A stretch of 64,000 bases of DNA, from NCBI RefSeq assembly GCF_013114825.1, contig NZ_JAAVLX010000003.1, forward strand, positions 310,001 through 374,000. Reading direction: 5' to 3'. The notes beneath the pieces are model-generated. The model had not been told where the DNA came from and ran no database searches. It saw only the letters and a program-made list of their open reading frames with translations. Positions 52,101-60,434 of the stretch are shown here, piece after piece. This DNA is from Bradyrhizobium australiense. Lineage in GTDB: Bacteria > Pseudomonadota > Alphaproteobacteria > Rhizobiales > Xanthobacteraceae. Numbering within the stretch: the first letter of the stretch is position 1; each line of letters starts with the position of its first letter. A program made the translations under genes and the position numbers.

Positions 52101-52123
52101 AGGTGGTGAAACAGGTCGCGCAT
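49016..52123 (-). CDS. Membrane GGDEF-EAL protein with dCache and two PAS domains
   Basis: 1035 residues. TM1 about 30-52; periplasmic dCache/PDC sensor about 55-310 (NISERAYFKSFKFDSRS, RRINPANYEKFFASVALGNGAAISMFDADSTLLARYP); TM2 about 318-338; PAS about 355-480 and about 490-610 (ending NVVDDVTERR); GGDEF domain with intact RLGGDEF; EAL domain with CEALLRW, NVSPIQL, EITEAVL, DDFGTGFSS and KIDRCF. Both diguanylate cyclase and phosphodiesterase motifs look complete, so it may be bifunctional. It probably senses a periplasmic ligand. 85-bp convergent overlap with the patatin gene. Confidence 0.93.
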   Translation of the reverse strand: MRDLFHHLRGMKARTAAIGRHLAATIRGPVLWLTLCGGMLVAAIFVGAIMMAGEFRERALVNSERELENTVLLVARHFDQQFEDSDTLADDVISRLQISGIGSEKEFRQSVASSEAHEILRSKAGVLSYLGDISIFDSNGDLINWSRPLPAPKLNISERAYFKSFKFDSRSPSILAESVRSYLTGSLNSVIAHRLRGEDGMFLGVMTRRINPANYEKFFASVALGNGAAISMFDADSTLLARYPRVDELIGNNFSSAPLLQRVRESSSPQMLRVQSPIDQTARLGAAAPLGHHAGVVVATNTVTAALADWQEQTRFLIIAATLSAAVVALILFLIIRQITRQSREAQQRLETERGRLDTALNNMIQGLATFDASARLVTFNQRYLDMHNLSADVVKPGCHFRDLMQHRKDRGSFDGDIDEFCDSVMQNIGRGQAGHSVIQCADGRTFLTVRKPLADGGWVATMEDITERRNLEQERDRNYAFLSQIIDHIPSQITVKDVHDRRYLLVNRVAEAQFGISRDLIIGKTASDIFPQAAAEIIAADEEKTLQSPDGLFKDEHVWETQGMGPRYITSMRLGIRNSAGQAHYIINVVDDVTERRRANDKIAHLAHYDALTDLPNRVLFREQIERELRKAASGERFALLYIDIDEFKGINDSLGHDVGDELLKAVAACLKDCIKPGDLIARLGGDEFAVIQTAIGSRTEVEEFVARMYEAIRQPYQCLGHHLSTDASIGIALAPEDGTELDQLIKHADLAMYAAKAEGRRTHRFFEPAMDARAQARLAMEQDLRQALADGDFEIHYQPLLDLASGEVTGCEALLRWRHAERGMVSPAEFIPIAEDTGLINELGDWVMQTACTEAAGWPSRVRLAVNVSPIQLKSPTLALRITGALAASGLPPDRLEIEITEAVLIHDDETALAILHQLRAIGVRIALDDFGTGFSSLSYLKRFPFDKIKIDRCFVSDIEIDGSAAIVRAVVNIAAARNMTTTAEGVETEQQREMLRQLGCTQMQGYLFSAPKPAAEARRLLGGRLDAATAVA

Positions 52124-52304
52124 TCTCCCTTCTCCCCGGCAACTGCATACGATGCGCGGATGTCATAAGCCGTTAGGAAATCCGGTTACCCAAGGCTTAA
52201 TCGCGTTGCCCACCGGACGCGATTGCGAGATGAAGCGTACTCTACTGCTTCTGTTGTCGTGTCGGCGGAGAGGAAGCGCCCGTTCGCGACGAGCATCCGC
52301 CCTT

Positions 52305-54080
52305 CTAGCGGCGATAGCTGCCGTTGCGCGAATAGGCGGGGCGGTTTTCCTGTGCCGGCCGGCTGGCGAAGCTGGCGCGCGCCTCGCTGGCGCGCGGCGT
52401 CGCCAGCTTGAGGTCTTCCAGGAAGATCGGCTTTGAGAAGTAGTAGCCCTGGGCGTAACGGATCCTGGTCGCGGCCTGCAGATAGGCCAGTTCCTCGAAG
52501 TTTTCGAGGCCTTCGGCGATCACGGTCATGCCGAGTGCCTCGCTCAAGGATTCGATTGCATGCAAGATGCCCTGGCTGCGCGGACGCTTATGGATGTCGG
52601 TGATGAAGGAGCGGTCGATCTTGATCTCGTCGGCGGTAATATCGGCCAATGCCGACAGCGACGAATAGCCGATGCCGAAATCGTCGATCGAGATCTTGAC
52701 ACCGAGCTTGCGGAAGATCGGCAGGATCTCGTCCTGAAAATGCGTCTTGGTGATGAACGCGTCTTCCGTCACCTCGATCATGAAGCGCTTTGGAAATCCG
52801 GTGGCTTCGATCGCCTGGGCGAATAGGCGCATGAATTCGAGATTGCCGGCCTGTTTGGCCGCGACGTTCATGCTGATCGTTGTGTCAGGACCGAAGTTCT
52901 CGTTGATCAGGTCGATCGACTTGACGATCTCCGCCAGCACCAGGTGGGTCAGTTCGTCGATCAGGCCGAGTTCGGTGGCGAGATTGATGAAGGTGCTGGG
53001 GGCCTGAATCACCCCCTCGTCGTCGCGCAGGCGCACCAGTGCCTCGACGCCAATGATGTCCTGGGTCCGGATATCGACCTTGGGCTGGAAGGCGCAGCAA
53101 AAGCGCTTTTCCAGGATCGCCACCCGCAGCGCCTGCTCGACTTTCATCCGCGCCAGGGCTTCGCGTTCCATACCGGCGTCGAAGAACGCCGCGGCGCCCT
53201 TGCTGCCGTTCTTAACGCGGTACATTGCGATATCCGCGTTTTGACGCAATTCCTCATAGCTGCACCCGTGCTCGGGATAGAGGCTGACGCCGATCGAGGT
53301 CGAGGCGAAGATCTCGGACTGATCGATGAAGAACGGCGACTTCAGCCGCTGCAGGATGAAGCGGATGAACTCCGTGACCTCGCTCTCGCTCTCGATCGGG
53401 TTGAGCAGCAGCATGAACTCGTCGCCGCTGATGCGCGACAGGATGTCGGACTCGCGCAGATCGAGTCCCACCCGCCTGGCGATTTCCGCCAGCAGCGCGT
53501 CGCCGACCGGATGTCCATAGTAATCGTTGATGTGCTTGAAATTGTCGACGTCAAGAAAGGCCAGTGCGAAACGGCCCTGTCCGTTGTCGTACTTGAGCAG
53601 ACTGTTGACGCGATGCTCGATCACACGGCGCGTCGGCAGCCCGGTCAATTCGTCGTAATAGGCGGAACGGAACAGATGTTCCTCGAACACCTTCTGTTCG
53701 GTGATATCGGCGGAACTCGAGATCAGAAAATTCCGCTCGGCGATCCGGACCGGCCGGTGGGAGGTGAGAAACACCCGTTTGGTCGGGCTGCCGGCAATGG
53801 TTTCTTCGAGCACGGCCGGGCGGCCGGTGCGCAGCACTTCGAGGCAGGTTTCGCGGCGATCGTTCAGTTGCGAAGCCGCCGGTGCCATAGCGGCCGTCTG
53901 CAGGAGATCCGCGGCGGCTTCGTTCATCAGCACGAACTCGCCGGCTTCGTCCTGAACCGTCACGCCGGCCGGAAGCAATTTGAACACATCGCGCAGAATG
54001 TTCAATTCGGATTCAAATATGCTTTCATCGCCGACTTGCGTCGCCGTCGCGTGAAAGTCGCGTTTATTAGAACTATGCAT
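52305..54080 (-). CDS. PAS-GGDEF-EAL protein with SGDEF active-site variant
   Basis: 591 residues, cytoplasmic. An N-terminal PAS-like region (LPAGVTVQDEAGEFVLMNEAAADLL, ending ISSSADITEQ) is followed by GGDEF with motif RISGDEF, first Gly replaced by Ser, and by EAL with VEALVRL, MNVAAKQ, EVTEDAF, DDFGIGYSS and KIDRSF. The EAL side looks intact, so net c-di-GMP hydrolysis is more likely, although SGDEF cyclases can be active. I placed the start at 54080 because the 58-codon upstream extension crosses an AT-rich, promoter-like stretch. It follows the other GGDEF-EAL gene on the same strand. Confidence 0.9.
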   Translation of the reverse strand: MHSSNKRDFHATATQVGDESIFESELNILRDVFKLLPAGVTVQDEAGEFVLMNEAAADLLQTAAMAPAASQLNDRRETCLEVLRTGRPAVLEETIAGSPTKRVFLTSHRPVRIAERNFLISSSADITEQKVFEEHLFRSAYYDELTGLPTRRVIEHRVNSLLKYDNGQGRFALAFLDVDNFKHINDYYGHPVGDALLAEIARRVGLDLRESDILSRISGDEFMLLLNPIESESEVTEFIRFILQRLKSPFFIDQSEIFASTSIGVSLYPEHGCSYEELRQNADIAMYRVKNGSKGAAAFFDAGMEREALARMKVEQALRVAILEKRFCCAFQPKVDIRTQDIIGVEALVRLRDDEGVIQAPSTFINLATELGLIDELTHLVLAEIVKSIDLINENFGPDTTISMNVAAKQAGNLEFMRLFAQAIEATGFPKRFMIEVTEDAFITKTHFQDEILPIFRKLGVKISIDDFGIGYSSLSALADITADEIKIDRSFITDIHKRPRSQGILHAIESLSEALGMTVIAEGLENFEELAYLQAATRIRYAQGYYFSKPIFLEDLKLATPRASEARASFASRPAQENRPAYSRNGSYRR

Positions 54081-54318
54081 GCCGTGGAGCTTGGCAAAGG
54101 CCCTTATAGTATTGGTTAAGTGGAACTGCGAAAAACCGTAACAACCGTACAAGTCGGCGATTTCCAGCCGCATCGGCTCGATCGTCATTAACAGAGTGTC
54201 AACGCAAAGCGAGAGAGTGCGCTGACAGTGGGAATGCTTCGCCGAGCCTGTCATCGGGCGCTCATTCGCGCGGCCCGTTGGCCCGCTCTGACGCAGAGGG
54301 AGCGACGCAACACAACAT

Positions 54319-54421
54319 CGTCATCTCCCGCTCATGCGGGGGATCCAGTACGCTGCGGCGTTTCGATTCGATCACTGCTGTCTCTGGAATACTGGGTCAC
54401 CCGCCTTCGCGGGTGACGACG
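54319..54421. repeat. Dispersed hairpin repeat, 'cgtcatctcccgc...gcgggggatccagta' family
   Basis: CGTCATCTCCCGCTCATGCGGG at the left (given in parts: CGTCATCTCCCGC, TCATGCGGG), then GATCCAGTA. It ends TGGGTCACCCG-ccttcg-CGGGTGACGACG. Related to 16176-16272. With the promoter of the EAL gene it fills the 428-bp gap 54081-54508; nothing else is seen there. Confidence 0.65.
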
Positions 54422-54508
54422 ACTGAATATGACTTCGCGAGCGCTGGCTGACATACGTCGGAAGCGCTATGACGAGCTGGCGCGAGAGAAAGTCGACTAG
54501 TCGGCGGC

Positions 54509-55483
54509 CTAGCTCGCCGGGATCTTGCATTGCATCGTGCAATGCACGCCGGTCTTCAGGAAGCGGATCTCGGTCTTGCCGTCGAACGCGCGCAGCGCCG
54601 ACTGCAACAGCTTGGTGCCGAAGCCCGGCGGGCCGACATTTTCGATCACGGGGCCTTCGGTCTCGTCCCAGGTGAGATTGAGGCGATCATCCGACACCGA
54701 CCACGACACTTGCAGTAGCCCGCGGGCCGAAGAAAACGCGCCGTACTTGCCCGCATTGGTGGCCAGCTCGTGGAAGATCAGCGCCAGGCTGACCGCCAGT
54801 TTGGCCGGCAGAAACAGCGCATCGCCGTTCAAATTGAACCGGACATGGCCGTAGGGCCCGAGCTCGGAATGCAGCATGTCCTTGATGTCGCAACCATTGC
54901 CGTCGAGCCGCGCGATCAAATCGTCGGTCGCCGACAGCGCGCGAAGGCGGCGATCGATGCTGCCCCAGATCTGCGGCTGGTCCTGCAGGACCTGGTGCAG
55001 CACAGCGTGGATCGTCGATGTCTTGTTTTTGAGCCGGTGCTGCAACTCCTCGACCAGGAGCTTGCGATACTCCTCTTCCTGGATCAGGCGTTGCGAATCT
55101 TCCCGTTGTTGGGCGACGATCCTCCGGTAATGCTCGACGCCCCAAATGGCGAAGCCGCAAACTGCCCAGAACATCAATAGCAGCGCAAACCGCGCGGAAT
55201 CGGCCGTGGCACTGCTGAAATTGACGAGGACGCCGAGTGCGCCTCCCACGATTGCCGTCGCGATCCCGATCCGGGCGCCGCCGACGGCGGCGGCCAGGAA
55301 CACGGCGGGAAAATAAGGCGTGAAGAATACGTCTGGACGCATATGGGCGATGCCCCACCGGGCGATCGTCGACAAGGCGAGGCAGCCGGCCGCGAACAGC
55401 GTGCTGGAAAGCAGGGACGGCTGGGAGATTCCCTGCCAGCCGCGTCTGAGCTCGTCGATCAATTTCTTCATCGGGATTGTCAC
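54509..55483 (-). CDS. HWE-family sensor histidine kinase
   Basis: 324 residues. About four TM segments lie in residues 25-115 (an MASE/DUF4118-like membrane module). The kinase core has the HWE/HisKA_2 H-box EELQHRLKNKTSTIHAVLHQ, the N-box IFHELATNAGKYGAFS, and WDETEG and GFGTKLLQSAL in the ATPase domain. Such orphan kinases often phosphorylate PhyR- or single-domain regulators in the alphaproteobacterial general stress network; no partner is adjacent. The start is GTG at 55483 or ATG at 55471, not decidable. Confidence 0.88.
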   Translation of the reverse strand: MTIPMKKLIDELRRGWQGISQPSLLSSTLFAAGCLALSTIARWGIAHMRPDVFFTPYFPAVFLAAAVGGARIGIATAIVGGALGVLVNFSSATADSARFALLLMFWAVCGFAIWGVEHYRRIVAQQREDSQRLIQEEEYRKLLVEELQHRLKNKTSTIHAVLHQVLQDQPQIWGSIDRRLRALSATDDLIARLDGNGCDIKDMLHSELGPYGHVRFNLNGDALFLPAKLAVSLALIFHELATNAGKYGAFSSARGLLQVSWSVSDDRLNLTWDETEGPVIENVGPPGFGTKLLQSALRAFDGKTEIRFLKTGVHCTMQCKIPAS

Positions 55484-55661
55484 TTCACGTGATCAGCGCA
55501 TCCAAAATATGGCCGATCATACCGAAAATCGGGGATTCCGTGGCGCCGAAGGGCAGCAAGCCCAGCCGAACGCCGGCTGATCGCGATGGAACAAGCTCGC
55601 TTGCCTTGTCCGCGAGGGGCGGGAATATTGGCGTCAACGAATTTCGACAGGGGATAACACC

Positions 55662-56504
55662 ATGGGACGGCTGGACGGCAAGGTGGCGGTGATCACCGGT
55701 GCGACGAGCGGCATCGGATTGCATACCGCGGAGCTATTCGTCGCCGAGGGCGCAAAAATCGTGATCGCCGGGCGCCGCGCGCCGGAGGGCGAGGCGCTGG
55801 CCAAAAAGCTCGGCGCCAACTGCGTCTTTCGCCAGACCGACGTCACGGTGGAAGAGCAGATGAAGGCGCTGATCGGACTTTCGGTACAAAAATTCGGCCG
55901 CATCGATTGCCTGTTCAACAATGCCGGCGGCCCGGCGCAGACCGGCGGCATCGAAGGCCTCGAGGTCGAGCGGTTTGATGCCGCGATGGCGACGCTGGTG
56001 CGCAGCGTGATGCTCGGCATGAAGCATGCGGCGCCGTACATGCGCAAGCAAGGTTCCGGCAGCATCATCAACAACGGCAGCATTGCCGGCCGCCTCGCCG
56101 GCTTTTCGTCGTCAATGGTCTACAGCGCAGCGAAGGCCGCCGTCATCCATCTCACCAAATGTGTGGCAATGGAACTCGGCGAAGCCAACATCCGCGTCAA
56201 TTCGATTTCACCCGGCGCGATCGCGACCGGCATTTTCGGCAAGGCGCTGGGCTTGTCGGTGGAAGCCGCCGAAAAGACCCCGTCCGTGATGCGCGAGGTC
56301 TACAAGGCAGCGCAGCCGATCCCGCGCGCCGGTCTGCCCGAAGATATCGCGCACGCCGCGGTATTTCTGGCCAGCGACGAATCCTCCTTCATCAACGGCC
56401 ACGATCTGGTGGTCGACGGCGCCATGACCGGCGGCCGCAACTGGAGCCAGCAACAGCAGGGTTATGTCACGCTGAAGAGGGCGTTCGATCAGGGCGCGGG
56501 ATAA
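55662..56504 (+). CDS. Short-chain dehydrogenase/reductase
   Basis: A 280-residue classical SDR. TGATSGIG nucleotide-binding motif (residues about 12-19), NNAGGP, catalytic Ser in NNGSIAG, and YSAAK (Tyr/Lys pair). The C-terminal lid contains EDIAHAAVFLASDESSFINGHDLVVDGAMTGG. An Asp-independent GRR after strand 2 (IVIAGRRAPEG) suggests NADP(H) preference. GGGGAT precedes the ATG. Substrate not known. Confidence 0.92.
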   Translation: MGRLDGKVAVITGATSGIGLHTAELFVAEGAKIVIAGRRAPEGEALAKKLGANCVFRQTDVTVEEQMKALIGLSVQKFGRIDCLFNNAGGPAQTGGIEGLEVERFDAAMATLVRSVMLGMKHAAPYMRKQGSGSIINNGSIAGRLAGFSSSMVYSAAKAAVIHLTKCVAMELGEANIRVNSISPGAIATGIFGKALGLSVEAAEKTPSVMREVYKAAQPIPRAGLPEDIAHAAVFLASDESSFINGHDLVVDGAMTGGRNWSQQQQGYVTLKRAFDQGAG

Positions 56505-56506
56505 CC

Positions 56507-56590
56507 CGTCATTGCGAGCGAAGCGAAGCAATCCATCTTGCCACGCAAGGAATACTGGATTGCTGCGTCGCTTCGCTCCTCGCGACGACG
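56507..56590. repeat. Dispersed long-hairpin repeat ('cgtcattgcgag' family), copy 4
   Basis: CGTCATTGCGAGCGAAGCGAAG at the left (given in two halves: CGTCATTGCGAG, CGAAGCGAAG), CGCTTCGCTCCTCGCGACGACG at the right, again in halves CGCTTCGCTCC and TCGCGACGACG, with AAGCAATCCA inside. It lies between SDR and cupin genes on the same strand. Confidence 0.8.
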
Positions 56591-56617
56591 GCTAGAAATT
56601 GCAAGGGAAAGACGCAA

Positions 56618-57112
56618 ATGTCCGCAACATTTCATCTGTCGCCATCGGAAGGCCGCCCGTTCTATCTCGCCGTCATCGCCGGACTCGCCTGCGCCTTCGT
56701 CATCGGCAAGACGCTGCCATCGACCATGGACGCAGTCTCCGCGATCATCGAGCCGCTCTGCGCCAACAGCGTGAGCGGTTCGATGCAGGATGTCGTCGAG
56801 CCGATCAGCTCGCACGCGCTGCCGAACGTGCCGGGCAAGCGCGTCACCATCGTGCGCGTATTCTATGGCCCGGGCGGCTTTACTCCTGCGCACCGGCATG
56901 CCGGCTCCGTCACCGCCTATGTCACCAAGGGCGAGATCCGCTCGCAACTGGCCGGCGGCCCGGTCGAGACGTTTGGGGTCGGACAGTCGTTTTTCGAGCC
57001 GCCCGGCTCAACCCACCTGGTCTCGGCCAATGCCAGCCTGACCGAACCTGCGGAATTGATCGCGGTGTTCGTCGCCGACGAGGGCGCGCAACTCACAACG
57101 CTGGTGAAGTAA
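56618..57112 (+). CDS. Cupin-domain protein with N-terminal membrane anchor
   Basis: 164 residues. An N-terminal hydrophobic segment (FYLAVIAGLACAFVIGKTL) anchors a periplasmic single-domain cupin. The metal-ligand motif 1 is FTPAHRHAGSVTAYVTKGEI (two His, Glu at the distal position); motif 2 is FFEPPGSTHLVSANAS (one His). Metal binding is likely; activity unknown. GGGAAAG precedes the ATG at 56618. It is 114 bp after the SDR but separated by a hairpin repeat. Confidence 0.85.
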   Translation: MSATFHLSPSEGRPFYLAVIAGLACAFVIGKTLPSTMDAVSAIIEPLCANSVSGSMQDVVEPISSHALPNVPGKRVTIVRVFYGPGGFTPAHRHAGSVTAYVTKGEIRSQLAGGPVETFGVGQSFFEPPGSTHLVSANASLTEPAELIAVFVADEGAQLTTLVK

Positions 57113-57210
57113 GGGCATTCGTGGGGTGGACAATGATCGTAGAGTTGGCAAGGCGCAGCGTGTCCACTAGCACGGGCGCAGTGCTTGATGGTCAACCTAC
57201 GCACTAAGCC

Positions 57211-58587
57211 TCACACCGCCTTCACCATCACCCGCAATCCGTCCCGCGGTTTCGGGATTGGCCACATCTGCCAGTCTGGCTTGTAGCCGGGCTCCAGCGA
57301 CACTTCTAGATTCTGCAGGAAATGTCGCGCAAAGCATTTCGCCTGCATATAGGCGAAGTGCAGGCCGAGGCACATATGGGCGCCGCCGCCATACGGCACC
57401 CAGGCGAAACGATGGCGGTTGCGCTGCGCCTCGTCGGTGAAGCGCGTGGGATCGAATTTCTCCGGCTCGGGCCAGATCTCCGGCATGTGGTGCGTGAACA
57501 GCGGGTTGACGCCGACCAGCGTGCCGGCGGGAATGTCGTACCCCTTAAACGAAAAATCGCGCACCGCGCGACGCGGCATCGACGGCACCGGCGGCTTCAG
57601 CCGCAGCGCTTCCTTGAACGCCATTTCCGACAGCCGCATCTTGTCGAGATTGTCGATGCTGGAGGGATCGTTAGCCTCGATATCGAGGCCTTTGACTTCC
57701 TCGCGCAACTGCTGCTGCCATTCGGGGTGGGCGGCAAGCTCGCCGACAAAAGAGGTCAGCGACGATGTCAGCGTGTCGTGCGCCGCCATCATCAGAAAAC
57801 TCATGTGATCGATGATGTCCTGGGTCGACAACAGCGCGCCGTCCTCGTGCGTCGCCTGGCACAGCTGCGAGAATAGGTCATCGCCGCTGCCACGCGCGCG
57901 GCGGATCGGAATCTGCTCGGCGAAGTAGGCAACGATCCGCTTGCGGCCCGCAACGCCGCGGCCCATCTGCGTGAACGGCAGCGGCCGCCGGATCGGCGCC
58001 ACGGCTGCGGCCACCATGTCGATGAAGGCGCGGGTAATCTCGTCGACCTCAGGCCCGATATCGGCGCCGAGGAACGACGTCGCCGCCAGATCGAGGGTGA
58101 GCTGCTTCATCGCCGGATACACCAGCATCTCGCCCGGTTGCGCTTTCCACTGCTTGATCCGCGCGGCAATGCCGCGGTCGAGATCGACGAGGTAGGACTT
58201 CATCGGCCCCGACTTGAACGCGACCGACAGCGCGCGGCGGTGCAGGCGGTGCTCTTCAAAATCCAGCAGCATCAGCCCGCGCGGAAACAACAGGCCGAGG
58301 ATCGGTCCCCAGCCATGGGTGGAGGAGAACAGGCGCGCCTGGTCGAACAGCACGAGCTCGTTGGCCTCGGGCCCGAGCATCGTCACGCTGGTCTCGCCGA
58401 ACAGATGAGTGCGGTAGATCAGACCGTATTTGGCGGCCGACTTTTCAATCTGTCCTTTGGGGTCGGCCAGCACCGCCAGCGTGTTGCCGATGAACGGCCA
58501 ACCCTCGTTACCGGGAATGTGCCGTAGCGCCTTGGGGTTCGGCGGCACCGGGATATTGGCGGGGGAAGCCACATTCTGCATCGACAT
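57211..58587 (-). CDS. Cytochrome P450
   Basis: A 458-residue P450 (the frame can begin at a TTG 13 codons earlier). I-helix oxygen-activation motif MMAAHDTLTSSL; K-helix EALR (ExxR pattern FKEALRLKPP); heme loop VPYGGGAHMCLGLHFAYMQ with the axial Cys. The His-Asp-Thr I-helix and the length suggest the CYP120/CYP26-like or fatty-acid/terpenoid-hydroxylating bacterial group. No ferredoxin or ferredoxin reductase gene is linked, so its redox partner is elsewhere. ATG at 58587 has GAGGAAACC upstream. Confidence 0.92.
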   Translation of the reverse strand: MSMQNVASPANIPVPPNPKALRHIPGNEGWPFIGNTLAVLADPKGQIEKSAAKYGLIYRTHLFGETSVTMLGPEANELVLFDQARLFSSTHGWGPILGLLFPRGLMLLDFEEHRLHRRALSVAFKSGPMKSYLVDLDRGIAARIKQWKAQPGEMLVYPAMKQLTLDLAATSFLGADIGPEVDEITRAFIDMVAAAVAPIRRPLPFTQMGRGVAGRKRIVAYFAEQIPIRRARGSGDDLFSQLCQATHEDGALLSTQDIIDHMSFLMMAAHDTLTSSLTSFVGELAAHPEWQQQLREEVKGLDIEANDPSSIDNLDKMRLSEMAFKEALRLKPPVPSMPRRAVRDFSFKGYDIPAGTLVGVNPLFTHHMPEIWPEPEKFDPTRFTDEAQRNRHRFAWVPYGGGAHMCLGLHFAYMQAKCFARHFLQNLEVSLEPGYKPDWQMWPIPKPRDGLRVMVKAV

Positions 58588-58813
58588 GGCAATTGCTCTG
58601 GTTTCCTCGGTTCGAACATTATCCAACGAGACAGCGGCTTTGTCGCGGCCTTAAAACAGTGGCGCTCGCGGGGTCGGATCTAGCCGAGGCAGGTAAATAA
58701 TCCTTTGTTTTGATACGGCAAAGCGCGCGCTTGGCGGAAGCACGTAGGATGCCGCGCAAGAAGGTCATTTAGGCCTGCTCTCCGGTACGTCAGTAGAGCA
58801 GAGCTGCTAACCC

Positions 58814-58904
58814 CGTTATTGCGAGGAGCGATAGCGAAGACGCAATCCATGTCTCGGCTTGTGGCGATATGGATTGCTTCGCTTCGCTTCGCTCGCAATG
58901 GCGG
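58814..58904. repeat. Dispersed long-hairpin repeat ('cgttattgcgaggagcg' family), copy 5
   Basis: Left CGTTATTGCGAGGAGCGATAG, right TTCGCTTCGCTCGCAATGGCG (quoted to 20 bases or fewer as CGTTATTGCGAGGAGCG and CTTCGCTCGCAATGGCG). It lies upstream of the P450 gene and within the 355-bp gap 58588-58942, which shows no other feature. Confidence 0.8.
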
Positions 58905-58942
58905 TGAGAGACTTTCCCGTCCCTCACGAAAGCCCTTATGCA

Positions 58943-60184
58943 TCACGCCTTGCGCTTCGCCGCTTCCTTCTGCAGGTCCGGCGCGTTGATGGTCGGGATC
59001 GCGACCCGGCCCGGGCCCGTCAGCGGCAGGGCGGCGGCGGCCTTTTCATTCTCCATTATTTTCGCCATCACGGCCTGACCCGCGCGCTCGAACACCGCGC
59101 GGTTCTCGATCAGGAATTTTTGCGATTCACGCAGTTTTGCGGCATAGCCGTTGATTTCCGGGACTACGTAGCGGGCGACCATATCCCAGCTACGCCTTGT
59201 GTTTTCCGGGTTTGCCCAGTCGTGCACGAAGCCGATGATGGCGCCGACGCCGCCCGAGACGTGCATCAAATTCTTGATGGTTTTGACAAGATCATCCGGC
59301 GTGCCGATGGTGGAGGCGGCATTCTCGCCGCCGGCGGTTTTCTCGACCGCGTCCTCGGGCGAGGTGAACGGCTCCAGCCCCGGCCGCTGCAGTGTGCGGA
59401 CATTATATTCGTTGTGCCAGCGCATCAGGCCGGGACCGGCCTCGCGCTGCGCCTGCTCTCGCGTCTCGGCGATATGCCAGCTTAGCAGCACGCGCCAATC
59501 GGAACGGCTCACGGTGGTGCCGGCCTTCTTGGCCGCATCCTCGGCAAAGCCCCATTGCGTCGGCAGCGCCATCAGGCCCTGCGTCGACATCGAGCCGAGC
59601 GAGATGATGCCGATGCCGTATTTGCCGGCAAGCGTCATGCCCGACGGCGAAATCTGCGACGCCACCACGCATGGCATCTCTTCCTGCAGCGGCAGCAGTT
59701 GCAGTGCGGCGTCCTGCATGGTGAACCAGTCGCTCTTGGCGGTGACGCGCTCGCCCTTGAACAGACGGCGAATGATCGCGAGCGCCTCGTCCTGACGGTC
59801 GCGCTGGGTCATCGGATCGATGCCGAGCGTGTGTGCGTCGGAGGCCAGCGCGCCCGGACCGGAGCCGAAGATGGCGCGGCCGCCGGTCATCCAGTCGAGT
59901 TGCACCATGCGCTGCGCGACGTTGTAGGGGTGGTGATAGGGCAGTGAGATCACGCCGGTGCCGAGCTTGATGCGCTTGGTGCGCTCGCCGGCAGCGGCCA
60001 GAAACATTTCCGGCGAGGCGATCATTTCCCAGCCAGAGGAATGGTGCTCGCCGCACCAGAATTCGTCGAAGCCGAGCGCATCGATCTGCTCGACGAAGTC
60101 AAGGTCGCGGCGGAACTGCAGCAACGGATGCTCGCCGATCGGATGATGCGGGGCGAGAAAGGCTCCGAATTTCAGGCGTGCCAT
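58943..60184 (-). CDS. LLM-class flavin-dependent monooxygenase
   Basis: A 413-residue luciferase-like TIM-barrel enzyme using reduced FMN. N-terminus LKFGAFLAPHHPIGEHPLLQFRRDLDFVEQIDALGFDEFWCGEHH; then TGVISLPYHHPYNVAQRMVQLDWMTGGRAIFGSGPG and WFTMQDAALQLLPLQ. Similar in layout to limonene-type (LimB) or long-chain alkane LLM hydroxylases. GGAGAGA precedes the ATG at 60184. It is transcribed toward the P450 gene, hinting at terpene or alkane oxidation, but that is inference. Intact, unlike the LLM remnant near 46.6 kb. Confidence 0.9.
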   Translation of the reverse strand: MARLKFGAFLAPHHPIGEHPLLQFRRDLDFVEQIDALGFDEFWCGEHHSSGWEMIASPEMFLAAAGERTKRIKLGTGVISLPYHHPYNVAQRMVQLDWMTGGRAIFGSGPGALASDAHTLGIDPMTQRDRQDEALAIIRRLFKGERVTAKSDWFTMQDAALQLLPLQEEMPCVVASQISPSGMTLAGKYGIGIISLGSMSTQGLMALPTQWGFAEDAAKKAGTTVSRSDWRVLLSWHIAETREQAQREAGPGLMRWHNEYNVRTLQRPGLEPFTSPEDAVEKTAGGENAASTIGTPDDLVKTIKNLMHVSGGVGAIIGFVHDWANPENTRRSWDMVARYVVPEINGYAAKLRESQKFLIENRAVFERAGQAVMAKIMENEKAAAALPLTGPGRVAIPTINAPDLQKEAAKRKA

Positions 60185-60434
60185 GGGTGGTTCTCTCCGG
60201 ATTTATTTGTTCTTTGGAATTGCTCGGCGCCAAGGGTACGGGGCGAGCCTTGGCAAGGCAATGCTCGTCAGCCCGCCGCCAGCGCATGGATGTCGCGCGA
60301 TGTTGGCTGACTTGCCGCCGCCCGGAATTATGCACGCTTTCTAGCTGAATTAAGAAAGTTACCCGCCAGGTAATCGCGGACATGACGGCGGCTTGAGATG
60401 ATCCGGCAAAGATTCCCGGAGAAGGCCCGTTCAC

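Noticed and set aside
52944..54119. Long plus-strand ORF opposite the second GGDEF-EAL gene
   Set aside because: Antisense shadow; no domain features and no ribosome site.
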